Assembly: GCF_014653195.1 (NCBI RefSeq)
Contig: NZ_BNAH01000003.1
Coordinates: 249,075-300,398 of the forward strand
Direction of reading: 5' to 3'
Length of the DNA stretch: 51,324 bases
DNA from: Thalassotalea profundi
Lineage (GTDB): Bacteria; Pseudomonadota; Gammaproteobacteria; Enterobacterales; Alteromonadaceae
Numbering within the stretch: the first letter of the stretch is position 1; each line of letters starts with the position of its first letter. Positions 25,821 to 36,428 of this stretch are shown here, piece after piece. The notes beneath the pieces were generated by a model. The model saw only the letters and a program-made list of their open reading frames with translations. It was not told where the DNA came from and did not search any database. A program made the position numbers and the translations under genes.

Positions 25821-26201
25821 ATGAATAGTATGAAACATGGTCTATCTATTGGTATAGAACGCATAGACAGTGAATTTTTCTTATCATTAAAAGCTATAGG
25901 TACCTTAACCCATGCTGATTATGAAGTAATCACTCCTTTAATTGATTCAGCATTAGCCTCGGTTAAAGAGCCTAAAGTTAACGTATTAATTGACGGTACT
26001 GAGCTAGAAGGTTGGGAGTTAAGAGCCGCTTGGGACGACTTTAAACTAGGGCTAAAACATAATAATGAATTCAATAAAATTGCAATATATGGCAACAAAT
26101 CATGGCAAAAAACTTTAGCCAAAGTGGGCGCTTGGTTTATATCGGGAGAAATAAAATTTTTTGAAGAACTCACCGATGCCGCTAATTGGCTAAAATCATA
26201 G
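25821..26201 (+). CDS. SpoIIAA-like (STAS-related) protein
   Basis: A 126-aa soluble protein of the SpoIIAA-like family. Typical segments are FFLSLKAIGTLTHADYEVITPL at the start, VNVLIDGTELEGWELRAAWDDFKLGLKH in the middle and KIAIYGNKSWQKTLAKVGAWF near the end. The family has a STAS-like fold and may bind lipids or act in partner switching, but no partner kinase or sigma factor is nearby. It has an excellent ribosome-binding site (AAGGAG, five bases before the ATG). Function not established. Confidence 0.82.
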   Translation: MNSMKHGLSIGIERIDSEFFLSLKAIGTLTHADYEVITPLIDSALASVKEPKVNVLIDGTELEGWELRAAWDDFKLGLKHNNEFNKIAIYGNKSWQKTLAKVGAWFISGEIKFFEELTDAANWLKS

Positions 26202-26223
26202 TCTAGTGGCTCGAAGAACTTTA

Positions 26224-26691
26224 CTATTCAATAAATTGATCTGTACTTATAACAGCAAAAGAGCTTTCCAAAGGGTTATTTTGGCTTTTTGTGACAAAAC
26301 CTAGAATCACTTCGTCAGAGTTTTCACACTCTGATGTTGGTTTTAGTAACATCCGGCATGGATGTACAAGGTAAACATTATATTTATCAGTTATAGATGA
26401 TAAAAAACTAGGTAACTGACTAGCAGGAATAGAACGTTGATTATTTTTTGTTAGCTGAGATGTTATAAACGAAATAATCTCATACGATGACTGTACATTT
26501 TCTCCGGTAAGGGGTTTAATAAAACAGATATTTCCATTGGATATTACTGCTGGCGTATTATAGTCAGAATATGTACCGTCTAGATTAATCCATTCGTTGA
26601 TTGACATTTTACCATCAACACAAGCCTTATTTTCAGCATAAGAATAAGTGGTAAACAGTAAGGTACTTAATAGGAATATTATATATTTCAT
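26224..26691 (-). CDS. Small secreted protein of unknown function
   Basis: A 155-aa protein with a clear signal peptide (MKYIIFLLSTLLFTTYSYA, cleavage before ENKA). The mature part has four cysteines in two likely pairs (KACVDG, NICFIKP, VHPCRML, SECENS), which suits a disulfide-stabilised periplasmic protein. No domain was recognised. It lies 22 bases from the convergent SpoIIAA-like gene and about 100 bases downstream of pyrD on the same strand, so it may be read from the pyrD promoter. Function unknown. Confidence 0.55.
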   Translation of the reverse strand: MKYIIFLLSTLLFTTYSYAENKACVDGKMSINEWINLDGTYSDYNTPAVISNGNICFIKPLTGENVQSSYEIISFITSQLTKNNQRSIPASQLPSFLSSITDKYNVYLVHPCRMLLKPTSECENSDEVILGFVTKSQNNPLESSFAVISTDQFIE

Positions 26692-26794
26692 TAAAGCAAT
26701 CCTTATTAAAATAAAACTGGATAATTTTTACCCAGCTCACAGATTACCCCTTGTTCAATTAACAGTCAATGCAACAGTAAAAAATTACGCCTTA

Positions 26795-27805
26795 TTATAT
26801 AGCCGAAACAACTTCCTTTATCAATTCAGGTCCTTTATAAATAAAGCCAGAATATACCTGAACTAAAGACGCGCCCGCATCTATTTTTTCTTGGGCATCT
26901 TTCGCACTAGCGATACCACCGACACCAATAATAGGCAACTTCCCTTCAAGTGCATTAGCTAATAACTTAATCACTACCGTACTTTTCTCTTTAACCGGTT
27001 CGCCACTTAAACCACCTTGCTCGTCACCATGCTCAAGCCCTTCTACGCCCTCGCGTGAAAGAGTGGTATTAGTAGCAATAACACCGTCAATGTCATTGGC
27101 AATTAAACATTGAGCGATAGAGTCTACTTCTTCAGCAGTTAAGTCAGGGGCTATTTTCACAGTAATAGGAACGTATTTATCATATTGTTCAGCTAATGAA
27201 AGTTGTTCTGCTTTAAGCGAAGATAGTAATTCATTGAGCGCTTCACCGTACTGTAATGAACGTAAGCCTGGAGTATTAGGTGAAGAAATATTAACTGTAA
27301 TATAACTAGCAAAATTATAGACTTTACGCATACAGTATAGGTAATCATCTTTTGCTTTAGTATCGGGGGTATCTTTGTTTTTTCCAATATTAATGCCAAG
27401 TACTCCACGATATTTTGCTTTGCGTACTTGCTCTACAAGATAATCTACCCCTTTATTATTAAATCCCATTCGGTTAATAATAGCATTTGCCTGCGTTAGC
27501 CTAAATATACGAGGTTTTTCATTACCTGGTTGAGGTCTGGGTGTTACAGTTCCCACTTCAATAAAGCCGAAGCCCATAGCTTCAAAGGCACGTATGCATT
27601 CGCCATTTTTATCTAGCCCAGCCGCTAAACCACAAGCATTTGGAAAATGAATGCCCATAACTTGTACTGGTTTTCCAACCACGTCCTGCTTGTATGCAAG
27701 GTTTAATGGTGTAGCGCCTGTTTTTTTGAGGCTTTTAATCGTTAATTCATGACTTATTTCAGGATCAAGTTTGAAAAGAATTTTACGAATAGCAGAATAA
27801 AGCAT
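26795..27805 (-). CDS. pyrD: Dihydroorotate dehydrogenase (quinone), class 2
   Basis: Fourth step of pyrimidine synthesis: oxidises dihydroorotate to orotate and passes electrons to membrane quinone. The N-terminal amphipathic section ([20 protein letters not shown]) is the class 2 membrane-docking region. FMN and substrate motifs are present: [36 protein letters not shown] with the catalytic Ser, ATNTT, GGLSG and GVGGI. 336 aa equals E. coli PyrD. It reads from its own start; a strong terminator closes the upstream glutamate dehydrogenase gene. Confidence 0.97.
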   Translation of the reverse strand: MLYSAIRKILFKLDPEISHELTIKSLKKTGATPLNLAYKQDVVGKPVQVMGIHFPNACGLAAGLDKNGECIRAFEAMGFGFIEVGTVTPRPQPGNEKPRIFRLTQANAIINRMGFNNKGVDYLVEQVRKAKYRGVLGINIGKNKDTPDTKAKDDYLYCMRKVYNFASYITVNISSPNTPGLRSLQYGEALNELLSSLKAEQLSLAEQYDKYVPITVKIAPDLTAEEVDSIAQCLIANDIDGVIATNTTLSREGVEGLEHGDEQGGLSGEPVKEKSTVVIKLLANALEGKLPIIGVGGIASAKDAQEKIDAGASLVQVYSGFIYKGPELIKEVVSAI

Positions 27806-27873
27806 AACACCTCAATAATACCAAACACATATATTGGTATAACATTTAATTTTTAATTAGGTAAATTTTAGAC

Positions 27874-27900
27874 AAAAAAATCCCCACGTTTATGTGGGGA
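27874..27900 (-). terminator. Terminator of the NAD-glutamate dehydrogenase gene
   Basis: TCCCCAC (27881-27887), loop GTTTAT, GTGGGGA (27894-27900), followed on the minus strand by seven T. It is nine bases beyond the stop of the large dehydrogenase gene. Confidence 0.93.
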
Positions 27901-27909
27901 TTCTATCAT

Positions 27910-30900
27910 TTATTTTGTTGGATCGCAGTTTAAACTTAACAACATTAATTCACGTAATGCGACTGAAAATTTCGCAAATTCATGTGTTTGACCAATTCTA
28001 AAGTCATCTAAAATATGTTTCCAACGCTCAAGGTGCTGAGCATTCGTATCAAACCAGTTTTCTAGCATGGCATTAACGTCTTTACTTTTTGAGTCACAGC
28101 GTAAAATTACTGAAGACATAGAGCGTTGTTGCCAATCCAGTTCTTCTCTAAATGAAGCACGAGCAAGAGCTTGCCAATGATTAGACACTGGTTGCTTAGT
28201 GATTTGATCTAAGAACCAATGTAAATCAAGTTTCGCCCCTAGTTTAAAGTACACATCTGCAACTAAACCAACACTACGACCATCTTCTTCAGCTAACTCT
28301 GCAATATCCATTACTGAGAATAAGCTACTTAATTGAGAAATACGTTTAGCAACCATTTTAGGTGCGCCGGCATTTACTAAGTCATCTTCAACTCGTAATA
28401 TTTGAGCAGATTCCTCTTCAATCATATATTTAGATAAGTTCTTAGTTAAGTCTTTGAATGTTTTACTATAAAAATCAATTGATTGTGCAATATCCAGTGA
28501 TTTATTACGATGGCGTAAGAACCAACGTGTAGCTCTTCTTACAGTACGTCGTAACTGAAATAGCATTTCAGTCTGTACCATTGTCGATATTTTATTATCT
28601 AAATCACTTATTCTTTGCCAAATATCCGACATTTCGAATACTGCACTTGCCATAGAATAGCAATTAGCGATCTCATGTACAGAAGCACCTGTTTCTTCAT
28701 GCATACGATTAACAAAGTTAAAGCCCATATCGTTACCAATTTTATTAGCAAGCTTTGTTGCAATAATTTCGGCACGTAATGGATGATTTTGCATCTCTGT
28801 ACTGAACTTTTTCTGCAATTGTTCAGGAAATGCTTCTATTAGCAATTGGTTATGATAGGGATTGTCTGTAATTTCAGGACAAACTAAATCTTCTTTTAAT
28901 ACCATTTTACAATAAGCGAGCAAAGTAGAGATTTCAGGTCGAGTGAGCCCCTTTCCTTGCGCTAAGCGCTCAGCAATTTCTTCATCATTAGGTATAAATT
29001 CAAGCGCGCGGTCAAGTTTACCAGAACGCTCAATTTCATTGATAAAGCGTGTTTGCTCTTTAAGTTGGCTAACACCACGTAAAGCAGTAATTGATATAGA
29101 GTGTGTTTGTCGATAGCAATCTTCGATAACGATATCACCCACTTCATCGGTCATGTCGTATAATATTTTATTACGTTGTTTAACGGTTAAATCACCATTT
29201 TGCACTAAACCATTTAACAATATTTTAATATTTACTTCGTTATCAGAACAATCTACACCGCCAGCGTTGTCAACAAAATCAGCATTAATACGACCGCCTT
29301 TAGCAGCATATTCTATTCGACCGAGTTGAGTGAAACCTAAGTTCCCACCTTCACCAACAATTTTAGCCTGTAATTCTGAACCGTTAATACGTAGACTGTC
29401 GTTAGCTCTATCGCCTACATCTAAATGTGACTCTTTAGCCCCTTTCACATAAGTACCGATACCACCATTCCAAATTAAATCTACCTTCATTTTCAATAAT
29501 GATTGAATTAATTCATTCGGCGACATACTTTGCTTCTTAGTATCTAGCATTTTTTTAATTTGCGGTGTTAATTCAATAGACTTCGCTGAACGACTGAATA
29601 AACCACCACCTTCTGACACTAATGACAAGTCAAAATCTTCCCAAGAACAACCAGGTAAATTAAATAAACGTTCGCGTTCTTTATAGGTTTTAGCCGAGTT
29701 TGGTGTAGGGTCAATAAAAATATGAAGATGATTGAAAGCCGCTTGTAAGCAGATATGCTTAGATAGCAACATACCATTACCAAATACATCACCTGCCATG
29801 TCACCTATTCCGATACAGGTGAAATCAGTAGTTTGACAGTCAATGTCCATTTCACGGAAATGACGTTTAACAGATTCCCACGCACCTCTAGCTGTTATTC
29901 CCATACCTTTATGGTCGTAACCAACACTACCACCTGAAGCAAAAGCATCACCCATCCAGAAGTTATATTCATCAGATATACTATTGGCAATGTCAGAGAA
30001 AGTTGCAGTACCTTTATCCGCGGCAACAACAAGATAAGGATCATCCTCGTCATGACGAACTACATTAGCAGGAGGAACTACTTCACCATTAACAATATTA
30101 TCAGTAATATCTAATAATGCTCGTATAAAGGTACGGTAACACTCTTTGCCCGCTTCAAATATCTCATTTCTATCACCTTTAGGTAGCTGTTTACATACAA
30201 AACCACCTTTAGCACCAACAGGCACAATTACGGTATTTTTAACTTGTTGTGCTTTTACTAAACCAAGTACTTCAGTTCGGAAATCTTCTCGACGATCAGA
30301 CCAACGTAAACCACCACGGGCTACTTTACCTCCTCGCAGATGTACACCTTCAACTTGAGGAGAATAAACAAATATTTCATACGCCGGTATAGGTTTAGGC
30401 ATATCCGAAATTTTTCTTGGCGTAATTTTAAATGAAATATACGACTTATATGTATTATCAGGATACGGTTGGAAATAATTAGTACGAATAGTGGCTTTTA
30501 TCATTTCAGCAAAGCGGCGGATAATTCGATCATCATCAAGGTTTGCCACTTTGTCTAATGATGCTTCAATATCATCTAAGAATTTCTGTATTAACTTATT
30601 ATTCGTTTTACGACTAGGATCGAAACGCGCATAAAACAATTTAATTAACAGCTGTGCAATACTTGGATAATTTGCAAAGGTATCTTCAATATAGCTTTGA
30701 CTAAATGTACCACCAATCTGGCGCTCATACTTTGCAAAAGCTCTTATGATAGACACTTCGCGTCCACCTACTTCGGCACCAAGAATTAAGCGGTTAAAGC
30801 CATCATCTTCAAGTTCACCTTGCCATACTTTTGCAAACGCATCTTGAAATAAGCTTTGAACTTTTTCTAAGTTAAACTCTTCTTTACCCGTTAAAAGCAT

Positions 30901-32751
30901 AGAAAAGTCTAAAATCCAGTAGGTTTCACCTTCAGATGTACGGATAGCGAAAGGACTTTCCCCAATAACACGCAATCCGAAATTTTCTAACATTGGAAGA
31001 ACATCTGATAGATGTAATGGTTCACCTAAGTGGAAAAGCTTTAATTTAACAAAACGGCTACCCGCTTCTTCTTCCTGAGGCTGATAGAAAAGCATTTCCA
31101 AATTATTGTCTTTTGATAATAATTCAAATTTTTCAATATCAACAATTGCAGATCCAGGTAAAACCTCATCTTTATATGATTGTGGGAAACCGATATATTT
31201 GCGACTAAGCGCTTTACCAACTTCCTCACCTTTGTGAGAGTTCAATGCAGAAGCGAGTTTATCATCCCAGCTACGTGCGGCTTCATTTAGATTTTTTTCA
31301 ATTTCTTTCACGTTGATATCTGCTTTTGTTGTTTTAACACGAACAATATAATGGGTTCTTGCTTGCGCTGATTCCGAGAAGTAAGTGGTAAACTCAACAG
31401 GTTCATCACTACCAAAAGCTTCTTGCAATAACGCTTGTGTTTTTATACGTAATAGCGTGTTATAACGCTCTCTTGGTACATAAACCATACATGAATAAAA
31501 ACGATCAAAAACATCACGACGAATAAATAAGCCCGAATAGTCACGCTCTTGCATTTGATAAATACCCATAACATTTTTTAATAAGTCTTGGATACTTGTT
31601 TGCAAGATTTCATCGCGAGGATAAGTCTCTAATATATTAATCAGTGTTTTATAAGCATGTGTCCCCGCGGCAAATCCTGATAGTTCACAAACGGCAAATA
31701 CTTTTGAATTAATTAGAGGTAAATCTAGAGCGCTGTTGGTGTAATATGTAGAACCAAATAAACCAACAAAACGATCTTCTCCAGTAACCTTTCCTTTACT
31801 ATCAAAACGCTTAACACCAATATAATCAAGATGTACAGGACGATGTACGCGTGAACGTGAATTGGTTTTGGTTAAAATAAGTAGGTTTTCACCTAGTGCT
31901 AGCTGGCGGGCTGATTCAGTTAAGCTAGAGATTAAACGCTCTGATGTGCCTGAAGATAGCTTCATTAACCCTAAACTAGTGTCATTATTTGATGTTAATG
32001 CCATATCACCTTTTAAGGTTTTAATATCATACGAGCGATAACCAAGTAAGGTAAAGTTGTTATTTAACATCCATTTTAAAAACTCTAACCCATCATCTTT
32101 TTCTTGTTTATCACAAGGTAATTTGGCTTTTGTTCTGTCAGTAATAACTTCTTCTAAACGATTTTTCATCGCTTCCCAGTCATTAACAGTGATTGAAATG
32201 TCACCCAAGACCGATTCAAGTTCTTCTTTTATCTCATCAAGTGCCGTTTGTTCACTTTGACGATCGATCTCGATAAAGAACACAGTTTCAGTTGATGTTG
32301 CTTTAAACTTTTTATCTGCTGCTGGCGCTAGTTGCGATATAGCCCCTTTATTGTCGCGTACCAATTTTATTGGGCTATTCAACATTAAGTGCGGTGAAAG
32401 ATTTAAGCGGTTAAGAGCAATACGAATTGAATCAACTAAAAAAGGCATATCCCCTATGATGATTTCAATAATAGTATGACTAGATTTCCAGCCATTTTTT
32501 GACACCATAGGGTTAAAGACTTTGATCACCGGCGTATTCACCTGATGATCATTCAATTCTTTCCATAGACTTAATGTCGCACCATACATGTCACTGTCAT
32601 TTCTATGTGCTAAGTCGAGTGTTGATATATTTCTATAAAGTAATTCTGCAAATTGTTTTACTAATGGAGCTGTTTTTGTAGGTACTTTTTGCTCTATCAG
32701 TTGTGATACATTAGACAATATCACCGAGGGTAACCCATCTACTAATGCCAT
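27910..32751 (-). CDS. NAD-specific glutamate dehydrogenase, 180-kDa class
   Basis: A 1613-aa enzyme converting glutamate to 2-oxoglutarate and ammonia with NAD, a catabolic route; close in size to Pseudomonas aeruginosa GdhB. The N-terminal ~700 residues correspond to the ACT-like regulatory modules of the class (HTIIEIIIGDMPFLVDSIRIAL; YTNSALDLPLI). The catalytic core follows with VHLRGGKVARGGLRWSDRR, VGAKGGFVCKQ, GIGDMAGDVFGNGML and a nucleotide-binding VGEGGNLGFTQLGRIEYA. The C-terminal helical domain is present, so it looks complete. Monocistronic with its own terminator. The 255-base region upstream (32752-33006) holds the presumed promoter and the neighbour's terminator. Confidence 0.95.
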   Translation of the reverse strand: MALVDGLPSVILSNVSQLIEQKVPTKTAPLVKQFAELLYRNISTLDLAHRNDSDMYGATLSLWKELNDHQVNTPVIKVFNPMVSKNGWKSSHTIIEIIIGDMPFLVDSIRIALNRLNLSPHLMLNSPIKLVRDNKGAISQLAPAADKKFKATSTETVFFIEIDRQSEQTALDEIKEELESVLGDISITVNDWEAMKNRLEEVITDRTKAKLPCDKQEKDDGLEFLKWMLNNNFTLLGYRSYDIKTLKGDMALTSNNDTSLGLMKLSSGTSERLISSLTESARQLALGENLLILTKTNSRSRVHRPVHLDYIGVKRFDSKGKVTGEDRFVGLFGSTYYTNSALDLPLINSKVFAVCELSGFAAGTHAYKTLINILETYPRDEILQTSIQDLLKNVMGIYQMQERDYSGLFIRRDVFDRFYSCMVYVPRERYNTLLRIKTQALLQEAFGSDEPVEFTTYFSESAQARTHYIVRVKTTKADINVKEIEKNLNEAARSWDDKLASALNSHKGEEVGKALSRKYIGFPQSYKDEVLPGSAIVDIEKFELLSKDNNLEMLFYQPQEEEAGSRFVKLKLFHLGEPLHLSDVLPMLENFGLRVIGESPFAIRTSEGETYWILDFSMLLTGKEEFNLEKVQSLFQDAFAKVWQGELEDDGFNRLILGAEVGGREVSIIRAFAKYERQIGGTFSQSYIEDTFANYPSIAQLLIKLFYARFDPSRKTNNKLIQKFLDDIEASLDKVANLDDDRIIRRFAEMIKATIRTNYFQPYPDNTYKSYISFKITPRKISDMPKPIPAYEIFVYSPQVEGVHLRGGKVARGGLRWSDRREDFRTEVLGLVKAQQVKNTVIVPVGAKGGFVCKQLPKGDRNEIFEAGKECYRTFIRALLDITDNIVNGEVVPPANVVRHDEDDPYLVVAADKGTATFSDIANSISDEYNFWMGDAFASGGSVGYDHKGMGITARGAWESVKRHFREMDIDCQTTDFTCIGIGDMAGDVFGNGMLLSKHICLQAAFNHLHIFIDPTPNSAKTYKERERLFNLPGCSWEDFDLSLVSEGGGLFSRSAKSIELTPQIKKMLDTKKQSMSPNELIQSLLKMKVDLIWNGGIGTYVKGAKESHLDVGDRANDSLRINGSELQAKIVGEGGNLGFTQLGRIEYAAKGGRINADFVDNAGGVDCSDNEVNIKILLNGLVQNGDLTVKQRNKILYDMTDEVGDIVIEDCYRQTHSISITALRGVSQLKEQTRFINEIERSGKLDRALEFIPNDEEIAERLAQGKGLTRPEISTLLAYCKMVLKEDLVCPEITDNPYHNQLLIEAFPEQLQKKFSTEMQNHPLRAEIIATKLANKIGNDMGFNFVNRMHEETGASVHEIANCYSMASAVFEMSDIWQRISDLDNKISTMVQTEMLFQLRRTVRRATRWFLRHRNKSLDIAQSIDFYSKTFKDLTKNLSKYMIEEESAQILRVEDDLVNAGAPKMVAKRISQLSSLFSVMDIAELAEEDGRSVGLVADVYFKLGAKLDLHWFLDQITKQPVSNHWQALARASFREELDWQQRSMSSVILRCDSKSKDVNAMLENWFDTNAQHLERWKHILDDFRIGQTHEFAKFSVALRELMLLSLNCDPTK

Positions 32752-32940
32752 GCCTTTTTCCTTTTTGGATAAAACACTTAAAATAATTTTGTTGTATAAT
32801 TTTTATAGTGTCTAAAATAATAGACTACAAATGGGATCTTATTAAGAATTTTAGGCTTTTGCGAGGATTATTTTTTGTTCAAGGCTTTAAAAATAAGGCA
32901 TTTATCTAAATAAACACGTGTTTATTCACTTCTTATAAAT

Positions 32941-32966
32941 AGAAAATGACCAAACGGCCATTTTCT
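32941..32966 (-). terminator. Terminator of the RND operon
   Basis: AGAAAATGACC (32941-32951), loop AAAC, GGCCATTTTCT (32956-32966): 11-base arms with one A-C mismatch, 40 bases beyond the stop of the RND gene, ending in T-rich sequence on the minus strand. Confidence 0.65.
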
Positions 32967-33006
32967 TGTTTATTTATGCATTAATTAACCATGAAATTAT
33001 TTTCTT

Positions 33007-35343
33007 TTATTTTTGTTTTTTCCATAAAAATGCAGCAATTGCAGGCAAAATAGTTACCGCAGCAAGCATATTAACTAAAAACATGAAGGTTAAAAGTATT
33101 CCCATATCAACTTGGAATTTCAAATCAGAGAAAAACCACGTAGAAACACCAATAGCTAAAGTTACACCTGTAATAAGAACAGCTATGCCACGTTCTTTTA
33201 GTGCAGCTAAATAAGCTTGCTGAACATTATCACCAGCACTTAGCCTTTGCGTCATTGTAGATAAGATATAAATACCATAATCAACCCCAATACCAACACC
33301 CAGCGCAATAACAGGTAATGTTGATACCGTTAGACCAATATCAAGCACTGTCATCAACCATTGTGCTAAGGTTGATACAATAAATAATGGGACAACAACT
33401 GACACAACAGCTTTTATGCTCTTAAAACTTAACCAACATAGAATAATAACAGCACCATAAACGTATATCATCATTGGCGTTTGGGCTTGTTCAACGGCTT
33501 CATTGGTTGCAGCCATTACGCCTATAGGGCCAGAAGCTAATTTGAAGGTTACCAAATCATTATTTAGCTCAGCTATAGCTATTTTAGCCGCATCAACCAC
33601 TCTATTAATCGTTTCAGCTTTATGGTCCTGTAAAAATAAAATCACAGGCATAACACTACAATCATTATTTAATAAACCGGTTGAACTTGGGATATTAGAA
33701 AGTGCTTGAGCCAATGCATATTGATTAGGCGAAATAATGCGCCACTTCAAGTTACCCTCGTAATAACCTGAATTAATAATTTTCATTACTGAAGGTAAGC
33801 TAACTGCAGATTGAACACCTGCAATATTTTCCATTTTCCATTGAAAACTATCCATTGTTTTTAACACGTCTGGATTAGTGCAAGCATTCGCTGTGGTTTC
33901 TACGATTACTGACATATAGTCAACACTAATCGCGTATCTATCGGTAATTAAAAAAGTATCTTGATTATATCGTGAGTGTTCATGCAAAGATGGAGCACCT
34001 GCATGTAATTCACCTATTTTTAATTGTTTTGAATAATGAAAACCTAAGCCAAAAAGTATTGCTGCAACAACTAACACAACAGCCGCTACATTACGCTCAC
34101 TGAACGATTGCATAAAGCGCCATAAAGCTGGTTCTTGATTAGTTTGATAAGCAGCTTGAGCTTTAGATGGCGTTTTAACCTTTTCTGCCTTGATATTAAT
34201 GAAAGAAACTAATACAGGTAATAATATTAGATTTGTCAATATAATAATACCGACACCGAGCGAAGCCGCAATAGCGAGTTCTCTAATAATACCAATATCA
34301 ATTGATAATAAAGTGATAAAGCCAACAGTATCAGACAACAATGCTATACCTCCCGGTATAGCTAAGACTCTAAATGCATATTCAGCAGCTTGTTTACTTT
34401 TTAACCCTAAAGCAACTTTTTTACCTATACTATTGATCATTTGCACCCCATGACTCACGCCAATAGCAAAGACTAAGAAAGGTACTAATATCGACATAGG
34501 ATCTAAACCGAAACCCATCGTTGAAAGTAATCCTAATTGCCATATAACAGCAATTAATGAGCAAGCAATAGGTAATATAGTTAACGCGATTGATTTGGAA
34601 AATAAATAAACCATTACCGTAGTGATAGCTATCGCAATTAAAAAGAAAGTGACCACACCTTTAGCACCATTAGCTACATCGCCAACCATTTTACTAAAGC
34701 CGATGATATGAACAGTTATGCCGTCTTTCTCGTATTCTTGTCTAATATCATTTTCAAGTTTTGATGCAATCTCAATAACATCAAGCTTTTCACCTGTTTC
34801 AGGATCATTTTCCATCAACACAGCTTTAACCATTGCGCAGCTATAATTATCGGCCACTATCCGGCCAACGACACCTGCCTTTTCAATATTTCCTTTAACT
34901 ATGGCTAAACCAGCTTCATCAGCTACAAAATCTGCAGGTACTACTGGACCGCCAGCAAAACCATCTTCCACAACCTCTATGAAACGAGTGCTAGGAGAAA
35001 AAAGTGAATTTACCTGAGTACGTTCAACACCTGGAATAAAAAATAATTTATCATGAACCCCTTTTAACGAAGTAAAAAAGTTTTCATTAAAAATATCACC
35101 TTCTTGATTACAAACCGAAATTAATACATTATTTGCGCCACCAAAATCAGCTCTATGCTTTAAATATGTTTGCATATACTCGTGATTCAACGGTATATTT
35201 TTGGTAAAAGCAGCATCAAGTTTAATTTGCGTAGCTTGATACCCTAAAAAAACAGACATCAATAAAAATAAAATAATAACAAACACTCGGTGCCTGAAAA
35301 TTGTTAACTCTAGTCGATTAATAACGTTTTCTATTGGTCTCAT
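33007..35343 (-). CDS. RND-superfamily transporter (MMPL/HAE3-like)
   Basis: A 778-aa inner-membrane permease with the two-fold RND layout: helix 1 near residues 18-37, a large periplasmic loop to about 220, a five-helix bundle to about 385, helix 7 near 415, a second periplasmic loop, and a last bundle from about 620 with GVGIGVDYGIYIL. It is much shorter than AcrB-type pumps and resembles MmpL/HAE3 proteins that move lipids or other hydrophobic molecules. Its ATG directly follows the TAA of the YCF48 gene, so the two are translationally coupled. With DUF1329 and DUF1302 partners it probably forms an envelope-spanning transport route; direction and cargo are unknown. Confidence 0.85.
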   Translation of the reverse strand: MRPIENVINRLELTIFRHRVFVIILFLLMSVFLGYQATQIKLDAAFTKNIPLNHEYMQTYLKHRADFGGANNVLISVCNQEGDIFNENFFTSLKGVHDKLFFIPGVERTQVNSLFSPSTRFIEVVEDGFAGGPVVPADFVADEAGLAIVKGNIEKAGVVGRIVADNYSCAMVKAVLMENDPETGEKLDVIEIASKLENDIRQEYEKDGITVHIIGFSKMVGDVANGAKGVVTFFLIAIAITTVMVYLFSKSIALTILPIACSLIAVIWQLGLLSTMGFGLDPMSILVPFLVFAIGVSHGVQMINSIGKKVALGLKSKQAAEYAFRVLAIPGGIALLSDTVGFITLLSIDIGIIRELAIAASLGVGIIILTNLILLPVLVSFINIKAEKVKTPSKAQAAYQTNQEPALWRFMQSFSERNVAAVVLVVAAILFGLGFHYSKQLKIGELHAGAPSLHEHSRYNQDTFLITDRYAISVDYMSVIVETTANACTNPDVLKTMDSFQWKMENIAGVQSAVSLPSVMKIINSGYYEGNLKWRIISPNQYALAQALSNIPSSTGLLNNDCSVMPVILFLQDHKAETINRVVDAAKIAIAELNNDLVTFKLASGPIGVMAATNEAVEQAQTPMMIYVYGAVIILCWLSFKSIKAVVSVVVPLFIVSTLAQWLMTVLDIGLTVSTLPVIALGVGIGVDYGIYILSTMTQRLSAGDNVQQAYLAALKERGIAVLITGVTLAIGVSTWFFSDLKFQVDMGILLTFMFLVNMLAAVTILPAIAAFLWKKQK

Positions 35344-36354
35344 TTATGGGGTAACCTGTATCACTTTAATGCCAACTTCAGATGCAACAATCAATTTTTC
35401 TTTAAAAATTACACCCGCTAATAATGCTTTTCCATCTGCTTGCGTGTCTAAGGTAAAGGTTAAACCATCATCAACACTTTTAAGTAATACTCCATTATTA
35501 CCTAACAAAAATACAACATCTCCCTGATACAACACTATATTATTTAGTAATGCTGTTGTTTCAATCGGTGTATTCTCCCAGTTATTACCGTTAGAAATAC
35601 TTCTAAATACATTGCCTCTAAGCCCTACGGTGAGTAAGTTTCCTTTCTGTGTTCGGTTAATATCATAAAATGAGCCGTGATATACATCTTCCATTCTTTC
35701 CCAGTTTTCACCAAAATTATTGCTCTTTGCAATTAAACCTAACTCTCCAACTAAATACGCTGTACGTCCATCTTGATAGAAACGGTTAAAGTGAGGCAAT
35801 ATTCTTGAGCGTTCTGATAAATACGCAGCCTCATCTTCACGTTTTAACTCATCAAGATATTCTATGTCTTCCTCTATCAATAGTGATAAGTGAAATTCTT
35901 GCTGCCACGTTTTTCCACCATCAATAGTTCGATAAAATAAACCATAAGATCCAACAGCTACCCCTGACTTTTCATCTTTAAAGTGTACATGTAAAAATGG
36001 TACTTCTAATTGAGGGTTCTCATGTTGTATTTGCCAAGTAAGACCGGCATCTTGCGAATGTAAAATTATCGCATCGTGTCCTACGGCCCAACCATGTCTG
36101 CCATTAACAAAAGTAACTGACGTTAACGTAGTTTGTGTTGGCGAAGGCATTTGCTGCCAATTCTCGCCATCAGTTGAGCGCAGTATATGACCACGTACAC
36201 CGACAGCTATTAAGAATTGTTCATTTACATTTTCAATATCAAGCAAAAGAGAATCTTTAGCCAAAGGGGAAATAATTGCCTCGGTAGACAATGGAGCTGC
36301 GTAGCTACCTTGTGAAATAATGATCGAAACGACCAGTAAGAAAATTTTTATCAT
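35344..36354 (-). CDS. YCF48-like periplasmic beta-propeller protein
   Basis: A secreted protein of about 336 aa related to the photosystem II assembly factor YCF48/Hcf136, here in a non-photosynthetic setting. The ATG at 36354 gives a normal signal peptide (MIKIFLLVVSIIISQGSYA). The ATG at 36414 is rejected because the coding frame would pass through a terminator hairpin. Propeller blades show as repeated BNR-like motifs: RSTDGENWQQM, HSQDAGLTWQIQ, RTIDGGKTWQQE, KSNNFGENWERM, RSISNGNNWENT and KSVDDGLTF. In such operons it is thought to act as a periplasmic partner of the RND protein. Its stop abuts the RND start. Confidence 0.83.
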   Translation of the reverse strand: MIKIFLLVVSIIISQGSYAAPLSTEAIISPLAKDSLLLDIENVNEQFLIAVGVRGHILRSTDGENWQQMPSPTQTTLTSVTFVNGRHGWAVGHDAIILHSQDAGLTWQIQHENPQLEVPFLHVHFKDEKSGVAVGSYGLFYRTIDGGKTWQQEFHLSLLIEEDIEYLDELKREDEAAYLSERSRILPHFNRFYQDGRTAYLVGELGLIAKSNNFGENWERMEDVYHGSFYDINRTQKGNLLTVGLRGNVFRSISNGNNWENTPIETTALLNNIVLYQGDVVFLLGNNGVLLKSVDDGLTFTLDTQADGKALLAGVIFKEKLIVASEVGIKVIQVTP

Positions 36355-36382
36355 CAACTGCTTGATCCTAATACCTGCACAT

Positions 36383-36407
36383 AAAAAAAGGCTGACAATA
36401 GTCAGCC
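36383..36407 (-). terminator. Terminator inside the DUF1302-RND operon
   Basis: GGCTGAC (36390-36396), loop AATA, GTCAGCC (36401-36407), followed on the minus strand by seven T. It sits between the DUF1329 stop (36429) and the YCF48 start (36354), so only part of the transcription would continue into the YCF48 and RND genes. Confidence 0.85.
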
Positions 36408-36428
36408 ATTTCAAATGAAATATACTAA

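Noticed and set aside
30146..30358. 70-aa plus-strand frame inside the glutamate dehydrogenase gene
   Set aside because: Pro/Ser/Thr-rich translation antisense to conserved catalytic codons; a shadow of the real gene.
36355..36414. Upstream ATG (36414) as start of the YCF48-like protein
   Set aside because: It would translate through the terminator hairpin and put the signal peptide 20 residues in; ATG 36354 is better.
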